This document shows positions 55,441 to 63,924 of a DNA stretch of 64,000 nt, one piece after another. The translations under genes were made by a program, and so were the position numbers. The DNA is taken from contig DASXAA010000064.1 in the NCBI GenBank assembly GCA_036407035.1, forward strand, positions 37,527 to 101,526, in the 5' to 3' direction. Origin of the DNA: JACVRW01 sp036407035 (GTDB taxonomy: Bacteria > Actinomycetota > Thermoleophilia > Solirubrobacterales > Thermoleophilaceae). The stretch's first letter is position 1; each line of letters begins with the position of its first letter. Under the pieces are notes generated by a model. It was not told where the DNA came from and searched no databases. It saw nothing but the letters and a program-made list of their open reading frames with translations.

Positions 55441-57876
55441 TCACCTCACGACGAAGTTGACGAGCTTGTCCGGCACGACGACCGTCTTCACTATCTGCCG
55501 CCCGTCGAGCCGCGACGTGACCTTGTCGGACCCGCGCGCGATCTCCTCGAGCGTCTCGCGGCTGGCGCCGGCCGGCGCCGGCAGCCTGTCCACCAGCTTC
55601 CCGTTCATCTGCACCACCAGCTGGATCTCGTCGGCGGCGAGCAGCGCCCGGTCCGCGACCGGCCAAGCCTGCTCCCATACGCGGTCGCCGGTCATCATCT
55701 CGTACACCTCGGCGCCCAGGTGCGGCGCGAAGGGGAAGATCAGGGAGCCGGCCGTGGCGACCGCGAAGCGGACGTGGCCGGGCGGGTCCTGGTCGCGGCG
55801 ACGGTAGATCTCGTTCGTCAGCTCCATCACAGCGGCGATCGCCGTGTTGAACCCGAAGCTCTCCTCCTCCAGGTCGCGCGTGACGCGGTCGATGGCCCAG
55901 TGGGTCTTCCGCAGCAGCGGCGACGCCTCTCCGTCGGGGCTGTCCTCGACTCGCTCGGCGGTCTCGTGCGCCACCGTCCACAGCCGCGAGAGAAACCGGT
56001 GCACGCCCCCGACGCCGGCGTCCTGCCAGTCCGCGTCCTTCTGCGGCGGGCCGATGAAGAGGATGTAACAGCGCAGCGTGTCGGCGCCGAAGCGCTCGAT
56101 GTACTCGCTGGGCGAGACCGTGTTGCCGCGCGACTTGGACATCTTCGCGCCGTCGCGCGTGATCATCCCCTGCGTGAAGAGCCGCGCGAACGGCTCCTGC
56201 ACGTCGAGCAGGCCCATGTCCGCGAGCGCCTTCACGAAGAAGCGCGCGTACATCAGGTGCAGGATCGCGTGCTCGACCCCGCCGATGTACTGGTCGACCG
56301 GCATCCACCTGCGCAGCACCTCGCGGTCCCACGGCGCCTCGGAGTTGTGGGGGTCGCAGTAGCGCAGGAAGTACCAGGACGAGTCGACGAACGTGTCCAT
56401 CGTGTCGGTCTCGCGGCGGGCGGGCCCGCCGCAGCGCGGGCACTCGGTGATCAGCCAGTCCTCCGCCGTCGCCAGCGGCGACCTGCCCTTCGGCGCATAG
56501 TCCTCGATGTCGGGCAGCTCGACCGGCAGCTGGTCCTCGGGGACGGGCACCATCCCGCAGTCGTCGCAGTACAGGATTGGGATCGGGCAGCCCCAGTAGC
56601 GCTGGCGCGACAGGAGCCAGTCGCGCAGCCGGTAGTTCACCGTCGGCTGCCCCAGCCCGCGCTCCCGCAGCCATTCGGTGATCGCCCGCTTCGCCTCCGG
56701 CGCCGGCATGCCGGTGAACTCGCCGGAGTTCACGAGCCGCTCGCCCTCGCTGTGGCCGACGAACGCCTCGCCCTCCGGCGCGTCGCCGTCCGCGGGCTCC
56801 ACTACGCGGCGGATCTCGAGGCCGAACTTCTCGGCGAACTCGAAGTCGCGCTCGTCGTGCGCCGGCACGGCCATGATCGCGCCGGTGCCGTACTCCATCA
56901 GCACGTAGTCGGCGACGAAGACGGGGATCTCCTCTCCGGTGACCGGGTTGGTGACCGTATGGCCGAGCGGCACGCCGGTCTTCTCCCGGTGCTCGGCGCC
57001 GCGGTCCTCGGCCGACGCCGCCAGCACGTGGTTCACGTACTGGTGGACCTCCGGCGCGTCGCTCATGCGGAACACGTCGGGGTGCTCGGGAGCCATGACG
57101 AAGAACGTTGCGCCGAAGAGGGTGTCCGGGCGCGTGGTGAACACTGGGTAGTCGATGCCGAGCGCCTCGCAGCGGAAGATCACCTCGGCGCCCTCCGAGC
57201 GGCCGATCCAGTTCTCCTGCATCGTCACGACGTGCGGCGGCCACTCGATCGTCGCCATGTCCTCGAGCAGCCGGTCGGCGTAGTCCGTGATGCGGAAGAA
57301 CCACTGCTCGAGCTGGCGCACCTCGACCTCGGACCCGCACCGCTCGCAGCGCCCGTCGATCACCTGCTCGTTCGCGAGCACGGTCGCGTCCACCGGGCAC
57401 TACTTGACCGCCGCGTCCTTGCGGTAGGCCAGACCGCGCTCGTAGAAGCGCAGGAAGAGCCACTGGGTCCAGCGGTAGTACTCGGGCTGGTGAGTGCCGA
57501 ACTCGCGCGTCCAGTCGATCGAGATGCCCCACCGCTTCATCTCACGCCGGAACGCCGCGATCGATTCGTCCGTGGACCCGCGCGGGTGCTGCCCCGTCTT
57601 GATCGCGTGGTTCTCGGCCGGCAGGCCGAAGGCGTCGTAGCCCATCGGGTGCAGCACGAGGGCGCCGTTACGGCGACGAAAATGGGCCACCGCGTCGCCG
57701 ACCGAGTAGTTCTTCAGATGGCCGATGTGCGGCTCGCCGCTGGTGTAGGGCAGCATCTCGAGCACGTAGGCCATCGGGCGATCGCCGGTGTCGTCGTTCG
57801 ACACCTCCCAGGTGTGCTCGTCCTCCCACACCTTCTGCCACTTGGGCTCGATCTGGTTCGGGTCGTAGCGATCCAT
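55441..57876 (-). pseudogene. leuS: Leucyl-tRNA synthetase, interrupted by one in-frame TAG
   Basis: Read through, the frame is 811 residues. The HIGH motif (SGEPHIGHLKNY), the editing domain with GTGAIMAVPAHDERD and the KMSKS loop (GAKMSKSRGN) are all intact. At codon 159 (57400-57402) TAG stands where the conserved Trp of WCP should be: DAAVK-stop-CPVDATVLANEQV. One base change from TGG explains it. The frame is unbroken on both sides. Because LeuRS is essential, a sequencing or assembly error is likely; otherwise a second leuS, or readthrough, is needed. If the TAG is real, the pieces are 57400-57876 and, from an internal GTG, 55441-57393. Confidence 0.9.
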
Positions 57877-57905
57877 GCTGGCCAGCAAGGGTACAGTCGC
57901 CCGCG

Positions 57906-58811
57906 ATGGCGTTCGCGGTGCAGCACGCCGGGGTGCGCGAGGGGCTCGAGCTCGCATACGTGCGCGAGGGCGAGGGCGGCTATCCGCTCCTGCTCGTGCA
58001 CGGCTGGCCCGAGACGAAGCGGATCTGGTGGCGGAACATCGAGCCGCTCGCGGAGGCCGGATTCGAGGTGATCGCTCCCGACCTGCGCGGCTTCGGCGAC
58101 TCCGGACTCGCACCGGACGACCGCTACGACGCCGCCGCCCACGCGCGCGACATGGAGGCGCTGGTCCGCGGGGTGCTGGGGCACGAGCGGGCGGCGGTGT
58201 GCGCGGGGGACCTGGGAGGCGTCGTGGCGCAGGACCTGTCGCTCCGCTTCGAGGGGTTCGTCTCGCGGCTCGTCCTCTTCAACACGATCCCGCCGCTGCT
58301 CCCGGAGTCGCCTCAGCAGCTCCCGCGCGAGACGCGCATGGCCGCCGACTACTTCATCCGCCAGTCGCGTGACGCCGACGGGCTTGCCGCCGAGCTCGAC
58401 ACGCCGGAGAAGCGGCAGCGCTACGTCGCCCAGATGTACGGGCCGAGGTTCTGGGCCGCCCCCGGCGCGTTCGGGCGCGAGGACGTGGATTTCATGACGG
58501 AGCCGTTCGGCGACGCCGACCGCTTTCGCGCCTCGATCGCCAACTACGAGTACGCCGGCGGGCCGCGGAAGGCCCCGGACGCACTGCGCATGACAGAGCC
58601 GAACCCGACGCCGACGTTGATCCTGTACGGGCCCGAGGACCACGTCATCCCGCGCGACTTCCCGCACCGCATGGCGGTCGCGTTCCCCGAGCGCTGCGGG
58701 CCGTTCGTGGTGGACGGCGCGGGGCACTTCCTCCAGTGGGAGCGGGCGGACGTCCTGAACGGCGCGATTCGCTGGCTTTGCGGGGACCTTCTGAGACAAT
58801 CGGCGGGATGA
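57906..58811 (+). CDS. Alpha/beta hydrolase, epoxide hydrolase-like
   Basis: 301 residues. The oxyanion segment is VHGWPETKRIWW. The nucleophile elbow AGDLGGVVAQ has Asp102, not Ser, which is the mark of epoxide hydrolases and haloalkane dehalogenases. The acid is in GPEDHVIP and the His in GAGHFLQWE. Divergent from leuS with 29 bases between. Its stop overlaps the next ATG (ATGA). The substrate is unknown. Confidence 0.87.
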   Translation: MAFAVQHAGVREGLELAYVREGEGGYPLLLVHGWPETKRIWWRNIEPLAEAGFEVIAPDLRGFGDSGLAPDDRYDAAAHARDMEALVRGVLGHERAAVCAGDLGGVVAQDLSLRFEGFVSRLVLFNTIPPLLPESPQQLPRETRMAADYFIRQSRDADGLAAELDTPEKRQRYVAQMYGPRFWAAPGAFGREDVDFMTEPFGDADRFRASIANYEYAGGPRKAPDALRMTEPNPTPTLILYGPEDHVIPRDFPHRMAVAFPERCGPFVVDGAGHFLQWERADVLNGAIRWLCGDLLRQSAG

Positions 58812-59389
58812 GCACCACCGACGAGCCCGGACCCGGGGAGCTCGCGGCGACCCAGGTCAAGGAGGTCGTCGCCGCCGCCCAGGCCGCGGCCGAGCGGATC
58901 AAGGAGGAGGCCCGCCGGGTGGCGGAGGAGGAGCTGGCCGAGGCGCGACGGGCCGCGGACGAGGAGCTCGAGCACGCCCGCCGGCAGGCGATCGAGTTCG
59001 ACCGCGACACGCGGCGCGAGGCGAACCGCATCGTCGACGAGGCGAAGCGCGAGGCCGCCGCGACCAGAGCGGAGACCCAGCGGGCGGTCGAGGGCCGAGT
59101 CGAGCGCGCCGAGCGGGCCGCCTCGGAGGTGCTCGCCGACGCGCAGGCGTTGAGCGAGGGACTTCGGCAGCTGGGCGAGTTGCTGACCGAGCAGGGCGAG
59201 CGCATCCTGCGAGAGGTGCACGCCGCCCACCGGCAGATGCAGGCGGACCTCAAGGTGGGACCCGGGCGCCCGGGCGCCGGCGCGGAGCCGGCCGACCTGC
59301 CGCCGGCCGCCCGCGAGCGGCCCCGCCCCGGCACCAGCCAGGGGCGCGAGCGGCTCGACGTGCCCACCTGGGTGGCCGGGCAGCGGTAG
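58808..59389 (+). CDS. Coiled-coil protein (DivIVA-like)
   Basis: 193 residues. Residues 15-155 form a nearly continuous Ala/Glu/Arg-rich helix (heptad pattern AAERIKEEARRVAEEELAEA), as in the tail of DivIVA or other coiled-coil cell-shape proteins, but the N-terminal membrane-binding domain of DivIVA is missing. The last 35 residues are Pro/Arg-rich. It is coupled to the epoxide hydrolase gene by ATGA. The DivIVA link is weak; structural role is inferred from shape only. Confidence 0.65.
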   Translation: MSTTDEPGPGELAATQVKEVVAAAQAAAERIKEEARRVAEEELAEARRAADEELEHARRQAIEFDRDTRREANRIVDEAKREAAATRAETQRAVEGRVERAERAASEVLADAQALSEGLRQLGELLTEQGERILREVHAAHRQMQADLKVGPGRPGAGAEPADLPPAARERPRPGTSQGRERLDVPTWVAGQR

Positions 59390-59524
59390 CGCGTCCGCCC
59401 GGGCTGGGCGGCGGTAGCGCGTCCGCCCGGGCTGGGCGGCGGTAGCGGGTCCGCCCGGGCTGGGCGGCGATAGCGGGTCCGCCCGGGCCGGGCGGCGGTA
59501 GCGCGTCCGCGCCGGCCGGGCGCG
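59385..59524. repeat. Five-copy 28-base hairpin-forming repeat
   Basis: Copies begin at 59385, 59413, 59441, 59469 and 59497; the last is diverged. Each holds CCGCCCGGGCTGGGCGG, which can pair CCGCCC with GGGCGG over a 5-base loop. The first copy contains the stop codon of the coiled-coil gene. The remaining spacer to 59584 shows no gene. Confidence 0.92.
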
Positions 59525-59584
59525 GATTTCGCCCCCCGCCCGGCCGCGCGGGCGGCGGCTGCGATCATCAGCGGCCGACTCCAC

Positions 59585-60766
59585 ATGGCCGCCGGAACGG
59601 ACATCGGGGAAGAGCACCTCGTCGAGACCGAGCACCGCGTCACGCCGCTCGAGCTCTTCTTCGACCTCGTGTTCGTGTTCGCGCTCACCCAGGTCACGAC
59701 CCTGATGGCGCGCGAGTCCAGCTGGGCCGACCTTGGCCGCGGCATGCTGATGCTGATCGCGCTCTGGTGGGCGTGGGCCGCCTACGCGTGGCTGACGAAC
59801 ACGATCGATCCCGACGAGGGCCGCGCGAGGATCGCGATGTTCGTCTCGATGACGGCGATGCTGATCGCCGCGCTGGCCGCGCCGGACGCCTTCGCCGACT
59901 ACGGCGTGCTCTTCGCCTGCGCCTACTTCGTCGTGCGCGTCATGCACATCGTGGTCTACGCGGAGGCGACCGGCGACATCGCGATCCACGAGGCCGCCCT
60001 GCGACTCGCGCGTACCGCCGTTCCGGCCCCGGCGCTGCTGATCGTGGCGGCGCTGCTCGACTCGCCCGCGCGCGAGATCGTCTGGATCGTCGCCCTCACG
60101 ATCGACCTGGCGGGGCCGTACGTCTTCGGCATTCGCGGGCTGACCGTGCATCCCGCGCACTTCGCCGAGCGCTTCGGGCTGGTGGTGATCATCGCCCTGG
60201 GCGAGTCGATCGTGGCGATCGGCGTCGGCGCCGAGGGGACCTCGCTGAGCGTGGGAGTGGTGGTGGCCGCCGTGCTCGGCGTGGTGGTGTCGGCCGCGCT
60301 CTGGTGGTCCTACTTCGACGTGGTGGCGGTAGTGGCCGAGCGCAGGTTCCGCCGGATGCGCGGATACGCGCAGGTCCGCCTCGCCCGCGACTCCTACGCC
60401 TACCTCCACCTGCCGATGATCGCCGGGATCGTGCTGCTCGCGCTCGGAATCAAGAAGACGGTGGGCCACTACGACGAGCCGCTCGAGGCTGTGCCCGCGC
60501 TCGGCCTGCTGGGCGGCATCGCGCTCTACTACACGGGCCACGTGGGGTTCCGCCTGCGCAACCTCGGCAGCCTGAACCGGCAGCGGCTGCTGATCGCGAT
60601 CGTCTGCCTGGCGCTGATGCCGCTCGCCGTCGAGATCGACGCTCTCATCTCGCTGGCGATCGCCGCCGCCCTGACGGGCGGGCTGGTCGCCTACGAGGCG
60701 ATCCGGTTTGCGGAGTCCCGCGCGAGGATCCGCGGGCCGGAGGCCGACGCGATGACGGCGCCCTGA
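59585..60766 (+). CDS. Low temperature requirement protein A (LtrA) family
   Basis: 393 residues with about ten membrane helices. The N-terminal signature VTPLELFFDLVFVFALTQVT is highly typical for LtrA, as is the later HFAERFGLVVIIALGESIVAIG. The family is linked to cold growth in Listeria and has no firm biochemical role. ATG start; the end overlaps, on the other strand, the tail of the endonuclease frame. Confidence 0.9.
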   Translation: MAAGTDIGEEHLVETEHRVTPLELFFDLVFVFALTQVTTLMARESSWADLGRGMLMLIALWWAWAAYAWLTNTIDPDEGRARIAMFVSMTAMLIAALAAPDAFADYGVLFACAYFVVRVMHIVVYAEATGDIAIHEAALRLARTAVPAPALLIVAALLDSPAREIVWIVALTIDLAGPYVFGIRGLTVHPAHFAERFGLVVIIALGESIVAIGVGAEGTSLSVGVVVAAVLGVVVSAALWWSYFDVVAVVAERRFRRMRGYAQVRLARDSYAYLHLPMIAGIVLLALGIKKTVGHYDEPLEAVPALGLLGGIALYYTGHVGFRLRNLGSLNRQRLLIAIVCLALMPLAVEIDALISLAIAAALTGGLVAYEAIRFAESRARIRGPEADAMTAP

Positions 60767-61425
60767 TCTTCGCCGACGGGCGCCGGCGGGCCCAGGCGCG
60801 CGTACGGCCGGCCGTGGCGGCTGATCTCGATCACCCCGCCGGCGGCGGCGCGTTCGAGGTACAGGCCGAAGTGGTTGCGGAACTCGTTGCTGCCGGTGCG
60901 CAGGACCCCGGCGTGACGATCGGGGGAGGGAGTGGAGCTGAGGGGGCTCGAACCCCTGGCCTCCACGCTGCCAGCGTGGCGCTCTTCCAGCTGAGCTACA
61001 GCCCCAGCGAACTCGAAGTCTGTCGCAAGATTAATGCAGGCGCGCTGGCCGTTTCGGGTGGGCGCATGCCTCAGGTAGATCGCCCTCCGCCCGGCGACGA
61101 GGGCGCTGGGAAGAAGGTAGCAGCGGTCGGTGCCGTCGCAGTACACGGCCACCAAGTCGATCTCCTTCTCGGTATACGAGGCGGAGCGATGACCGCTGAA
61201 GGTGACGCTGTGCGTCTGAAGGTTGACTTTGATGACGCCGGCCGCGCGATCCAGCCCGCCCCATTTGCACTGCACGCGGAGGATGCGATCGCCGATCTCG
61301 AACCCCAGGTCGTAGCGGCCGTGCTCCGCCACCGGCCTGAGGACGGGGATGCCCAGCCGCGTCGCCGCGGCGGCGATCTCGGCCTCGGCGATCGCCCCTT
61401 TCTGGTTGGTCGTCAGCACGAACAC
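60691..61425 (-). CDS. PD-(D/E)XK endonuclease frame, reading through tRNA-Ala into a Phd-like domain
   Basis: 244 codons in one frame with three parts. Residues 1-140 resemble PF11645, the group I intron-associated nucleases: Glu14, Asp39, and Gln52/Lys54 in RVQCKW fit the Glu-Asp-Gln-x-Lys site known for I-SspI. Residues 141-165 are the tRNA-Ala gene translated (AVAQLEERHAGSVEARGS...). Residues 174-212 (SNEFRNHFGLYLERAAAGG, then ISRHGRPYARLGPP) resemble a Phd antitoxin N-terminus. The tail is antisense to ltrA. I am sure of the nuclease part; whether translation continues past the tRNA is open. The ATG or an upstream start has not been tested. Confidence 0.6.
   Translation of the reverse strand: MFVLTTNQKGAIAEAEIAAAATRLGIPVLRPVAEHGRYDLGFEIGDRILRVQCKWGGLDRAAGVIKVNLQTHSVTFSGHRSASYTEKEIDLVAVYCDGTDRCYLLPSALVAGRRAIYLRHAPTRNGQRACINLATDFEFAGAVAQLEERHAGSVEARGSSPLSSTPSPDRHAGVLRTGSNEFRNHFGLYLERAAAGGVIEISRHGRPYARLGPPAPVGEDQGAVIASASGPRILARDSANRIAS
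60933..61005 (-). tRNA. tRNA-Ala (anticodon GGC)
   Basis: 73 nucleotides. The acceptor stem GGGGCTG/CAGCTCC has the G3:U70 pair that marks alanine tRNAs. The D arm has GTAGCTCAGCTGGAAGAGC, the anticodon loop is CTGGCAG on a CCACG/CGTGG stem, and the T arm has AGGGGTTCGAGCCCCCT. The discriminator is A73 and no CCA is encoded. The tRNA is uninterrupted. It lies completely inside the endonuclease frame. Confidence 0.97.
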
Positions 61426-61450
61426 ATGTTCGCACGGCGCCCGGACGGAA

Positions 61451-61813
61451 CTACCCCACCGAGCGCGCCGGCGCCTCGCCCCACAGCTGTTCGAGGCGGT
61501 AGTAGTCGCGCGCGTCCGGCGTGAAGATGTGGACCACGCAGTCGAGGTAGTCGAGCAGGATCCATCGGGATTCGCGGTCGCCCTCGGTGCGGCGCGGCAG
61601 CAGGCGGTCGTCCGCTTGCTTCAGCTCCTGGTAGATCGCGTCGTGGATCGCCTTCGTCTGGCGCTCCGTGTTGCCCGAGCAGATCACGAAGAAGTCCGTG
61701 TAGCTGACGATTCCGCGCAGGTCGATCACGCGGATGTCGATCGCCTTCTTGTCGGCGGCGATCGCCGCGATTCGCTCGGCGAGTGCGGCGGAGTCTCGCT
61801 GCAGCTCGGTCAT
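61451..61813 (-). CDS. rsfS: Ribosomal silencing factor RsfS
   Basis: 120 residues. IDLRGIVSYTDFFVICSGNTERQTKAI and WILLDYLDCVVHIFTPDARDYYRLEQLW are the family signatures. It binds ribosomal protein L14 and blocks subunit joining in slow growth. The ATG overlaps the nadD stop (ATGA), a standard linkage. It ends 26 bases before the endonuclease start. Confidence 0.95.
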   Translation of the reverse strand: MTELQRDSAALAERIAAIAADKKAIDIRVIDLRGIVSYTDFFVICSGNTERQTKAIHDAIYQELKQADDRLLPRRTEGDRESRWILLDYLDCVVHIFTPDARDYYRLEQLWGEAPARSVG

Positions 61814-62550
61814 GCCTTGGCCCGTTCCCCGGCGGGCGCGTCCGAAGCATCGGCGGGAGCCGGCTCCTTCGAAGCATCGGCGGTGTCGGGAGCGGACGGC
61901 TCGTTCCCGGCCGGCCCGCCCGGCGCGAGCGCCGCCGCGGCCGGCCCCGCCCCCGGCGCCCGGTACAGCCCCTCCCCCTCGATGTACTCCGCCACGGCGT
62001 CCGGCACCAGGTACCGGATCGGCTCGCCGCGGGCCGCTCGGCGGCGGATCATCGTCGACGAGACCTGGATCAGCGGCATGTCCAGATAGCGCACCCGGTC
62101 GGCGCCCTTGAGGCGTGCGATCTTGATCCCGATCGCGTTGCGGGTCCAGCTGATCCGTTCCACGACCGCCACGGTCGCCAGCTCCAACACCTCCTCCGGC
62201 TCGTGCCAGCTCGGCAGCGCGGCGGCCTGGTCGCCGCCGAGGATCAGGAACAGCTCGTCGTCCGGCGCGGACTCGCGCATCGACCGCAGGGTGTCGGACG
62301 TGTACGACGGACCGGTGCGGTCGAGCTCCAAGCGGGACACCGAGAAGCGCTCGTCGTCGCCGGTCGCGCGCTCGGCCATCTCGAGCCGCGCCTCCGCGCC
62401 CGGGTCGCTCTCCAGCTCGCGGTGCGGCGCCTCGCCCACCGGGATCCACACCACCTTCTCGAGCCCGAGCTGCAGGAGCGCCTCCTGCGCGCACACCAGG
62501 TGACCGATGTGCGGCGGGTTGAAGGTGCCGCCGAGGATGCCTACTCGCAC
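61810..62550 (-). CDS. nadD: Nicotinate-nucleotide adenylyltransferase with C-terminal extension
   Basis: 246 residues. The nucleotidyltransferase motif GGTFNPPHIGHL (8-19) and ISSTMIRRR-like VSSTMIRRRAARG are intact; residues up to about 200 form the enzyme. It makes NaAD from NaMN and ATP. The remaining 46 residues are a low-complexity Ala/Pro/Asp tail absent from most NadD proteins, with repeated ASxxPAPADAS-like elements. GTG start, 12 bases after proA. Confidence 0.94.
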   Translation of the reverse strand: MRVGILGGTFNPPHIGHLVCAQEALLQLGLEKVVWIPVGEAPHRELESDPGAEARLEMAERATGDDERFSVSRLELDRTGPSYTSDTLRSMRESAPDDELFLILGGDQAAALPSWHEPEEVLELATVAVVERISWTRNAIGIKIARLKGADRVRYLDMPLIQVSSTMIRRRAARGEPIRYLVPDAVAEYIEGEGLYRAPGAGPAAAALAPGGPAGNEPSAPDTADASKEPAPADASDAPAGERAKA

Positions 62551-62562
62551 CTAGCGCGGCAC

Positions 62563-63834
62563 CTACTCGCGCACCTGCCCCGAGCCCTCGATCACGAACT
62601 TGTAGGTCGTCAGCTCGCGCAGGCCGATCGGGCCGCGGGCGTGCAGCTTCTGGGTCGAGTTGCCGATCTCGGCGCCCATCCCGAAGACCGCGCCGTCGGT
62701 GAAGCGGGTGGAGGCGTTGACGTAGACGCAGGCCGCGTCGACCCCCTCGGTGAACGCCTGGGCCGACTCCGTCGAGCCGGTCACGATCGCCTCCGAGTGG
62801 CCGGACCCGTAGCGGTTCACGTGGTCGATCGCCTCGTCGACGGAGTCCACAACGCGCACAGCGAGGATCAGCGCGTGGTACTCGGTCTCCCAGTCCTCCT
62901 CGGTCGCGTCCCCCAAGGAATCGGCGAGCTCGCCGGCGACCGACCGCGCGCGCCCGTCCACCCGCAGCTCCACGCCCGACTCGCGCAGCTCGCGCAGCAC
63001 GCGCGGCAGGTAGTCCGGGGCGATGTCGGAGTGGACGACGAGCGTCTCGGCCGCGTTGCACACCGACGGCCGCTGCACCTTCGCGTTGACCGCGATCGCT
63101 ACCGCGTCGTCGAGGTCCGCCGTCGCGTCCACGAACACGTGGCAGTTGCCCGCGGCGGCGTACATCACGGGCACCGTGGCGTGCTCCTTCAGGGCAGCCT
63201 TCAGCCCCTCGCCGCCGCGCGGGATCACGAGGTCGACGATGCCGTCCTGGGTCGAGATCTCGCGCAGCTCGTCGCGGTCGCCACCGGTGACGATCGAGAT
63301 CGCCCCGTCGGGCACGCCCGCGCCGCGCGCCGCCGTGGACGCGACCTGTGCCAGCACCGCGTTCGAGTGCGCCGCCGTCGACGACCCGCGCAGCACGATC
63401 GCGTTGCCCGACTTGAGGCACAGCGCCGAGCAGTCGATCGTTACGTTCGGGCGCGCCTCGTACACGACCGCCACCACACCGAGCGGCACCCGCACGCGCC
63501 TCACGTCGAGACCGTTGGGGAGCCTGTGACCGTCGATCGTCTCGCCGACCGGGTCCGGCAGTGCGGCGATCGTGCGCACGTCGCCGGCGATGCCCGAGAG
63601 CCGCTCCTCGTTCAGCATCAGCCGGTCGAGCAGCCCGCTGTGGAGCCCGGCCTCCTCGCCGGCCTCGACGTCGCGCGCGTTCGCCTCGAGGATCTCGTCC
63701 GCGCGCTGCTCGAGCGCGTCTGCCATCGCGAGCAGCGCCGCGTTCTTCGTCTCCGTGTTCAGTCGTGCCAGCGCCAGCGACGCCCGCTTGGCGGTGGCGC
63801 ATACCTGCGCGACGGACTCGGCGGTGGTGGCCAT
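62563..63834 (-). CDS. proA: Gamma-glutamyl phosphate reductase
   Basis: 423 residues. An ALDH-fold enzyme that reduces glutamyl 5-phosphate to the semialdehyde in proline synthesis. The catalytic Cys is in KVQRPSVCNAAETLVV, the cofactor part has VYEARPNVTID and SGNAIVLRGS, and the end has FGMGAEIGNSTQKLHARGPIGL. ATG at 63834 gives the usual N-terminus. No proB is in the window; proA-nadD-rsfS form one leftward unit. Confidence 0.96.
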   Translation of the reverse strand: MATTAESVAQVCATAKRASLALARLNTETKNAALLAMADALEQRADEILEANARDVEAGEEAGLHSGLLDRLMLNEERLSGIAGDVRTIAALPDPVGETIDGHRLPNGLDVRRVRVPLGVVAVVYEARPNVTIDCSALCLKSGNAIVLRGSSTAAHSNAVLAQVASTAARGAGVPDGAISIVTGGDRDELREISTQDGIVDLVIPRGGEGLKAALKEHATVPVMYAAAGNCHVFVDATADLDDAVAIAVNAKVQRPSVCNAAETLVVHSDIAPDYLPRVLRELRESGVELRVDGRARSVAGELADSLGDATEEDWETEYHALILAVRVVDSVDEAIDHVNRYGSGHSEAIVTGSTESAQAFTEGVDAACVYVNASTRFTDGAVFGMGAEIGNSTQKLHARGPIGLRELTTYKFVIEGSGQVRE

Positions 63835-63889
63835 CCCGGCAAGGGTACCGGGCGGGATCCGGCGCGCCCTGGCACCCCACCGCAGAGTA

Positions 63890-63917
63890 GTGTCACGCAA
63901 CCCACCGGCTCTACAAT
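63890..63917 (+). promoter_or_regulatory. Probable promoter of the HxlR gene at the window end
   Basis: TACAAT (63912-63917) is one base from the consensus -10. GTGTCA (63890-63895) is a moderate -35 at 16 bases. The RNA start would be at about 63924-63925, at or next to the GTG, so the mRNA is probably leaderless. Confidence 0.6.
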
Positions 63918-63924
63918 TCCCCGG

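Noticed and set aside
57400..57402. TAG read as an extra amino acid throughout the genome
   Set aside because: TAG ends several intact genes in the window (pfkA, MFS, SnoaL, sigma factor), so a changed code is not supported.
53158..58071. A 1637-codon open frame on the plus strand
   Set aside because: It is antisense to leuS, the membrane protein and the decarboxylase gene, with no known domain; long antisense frames are expected at this GC content.
59385..59524. CRISPR array
   Set aside because: The 28-base units are directly adjacent without spacers; this is a tandem repeat.
60933..61005. Group I intron in tRNA-Ala
   Set aside because: The nuclease family made me look for one, but the tRNA folds completely with 73 bases and no interruption.
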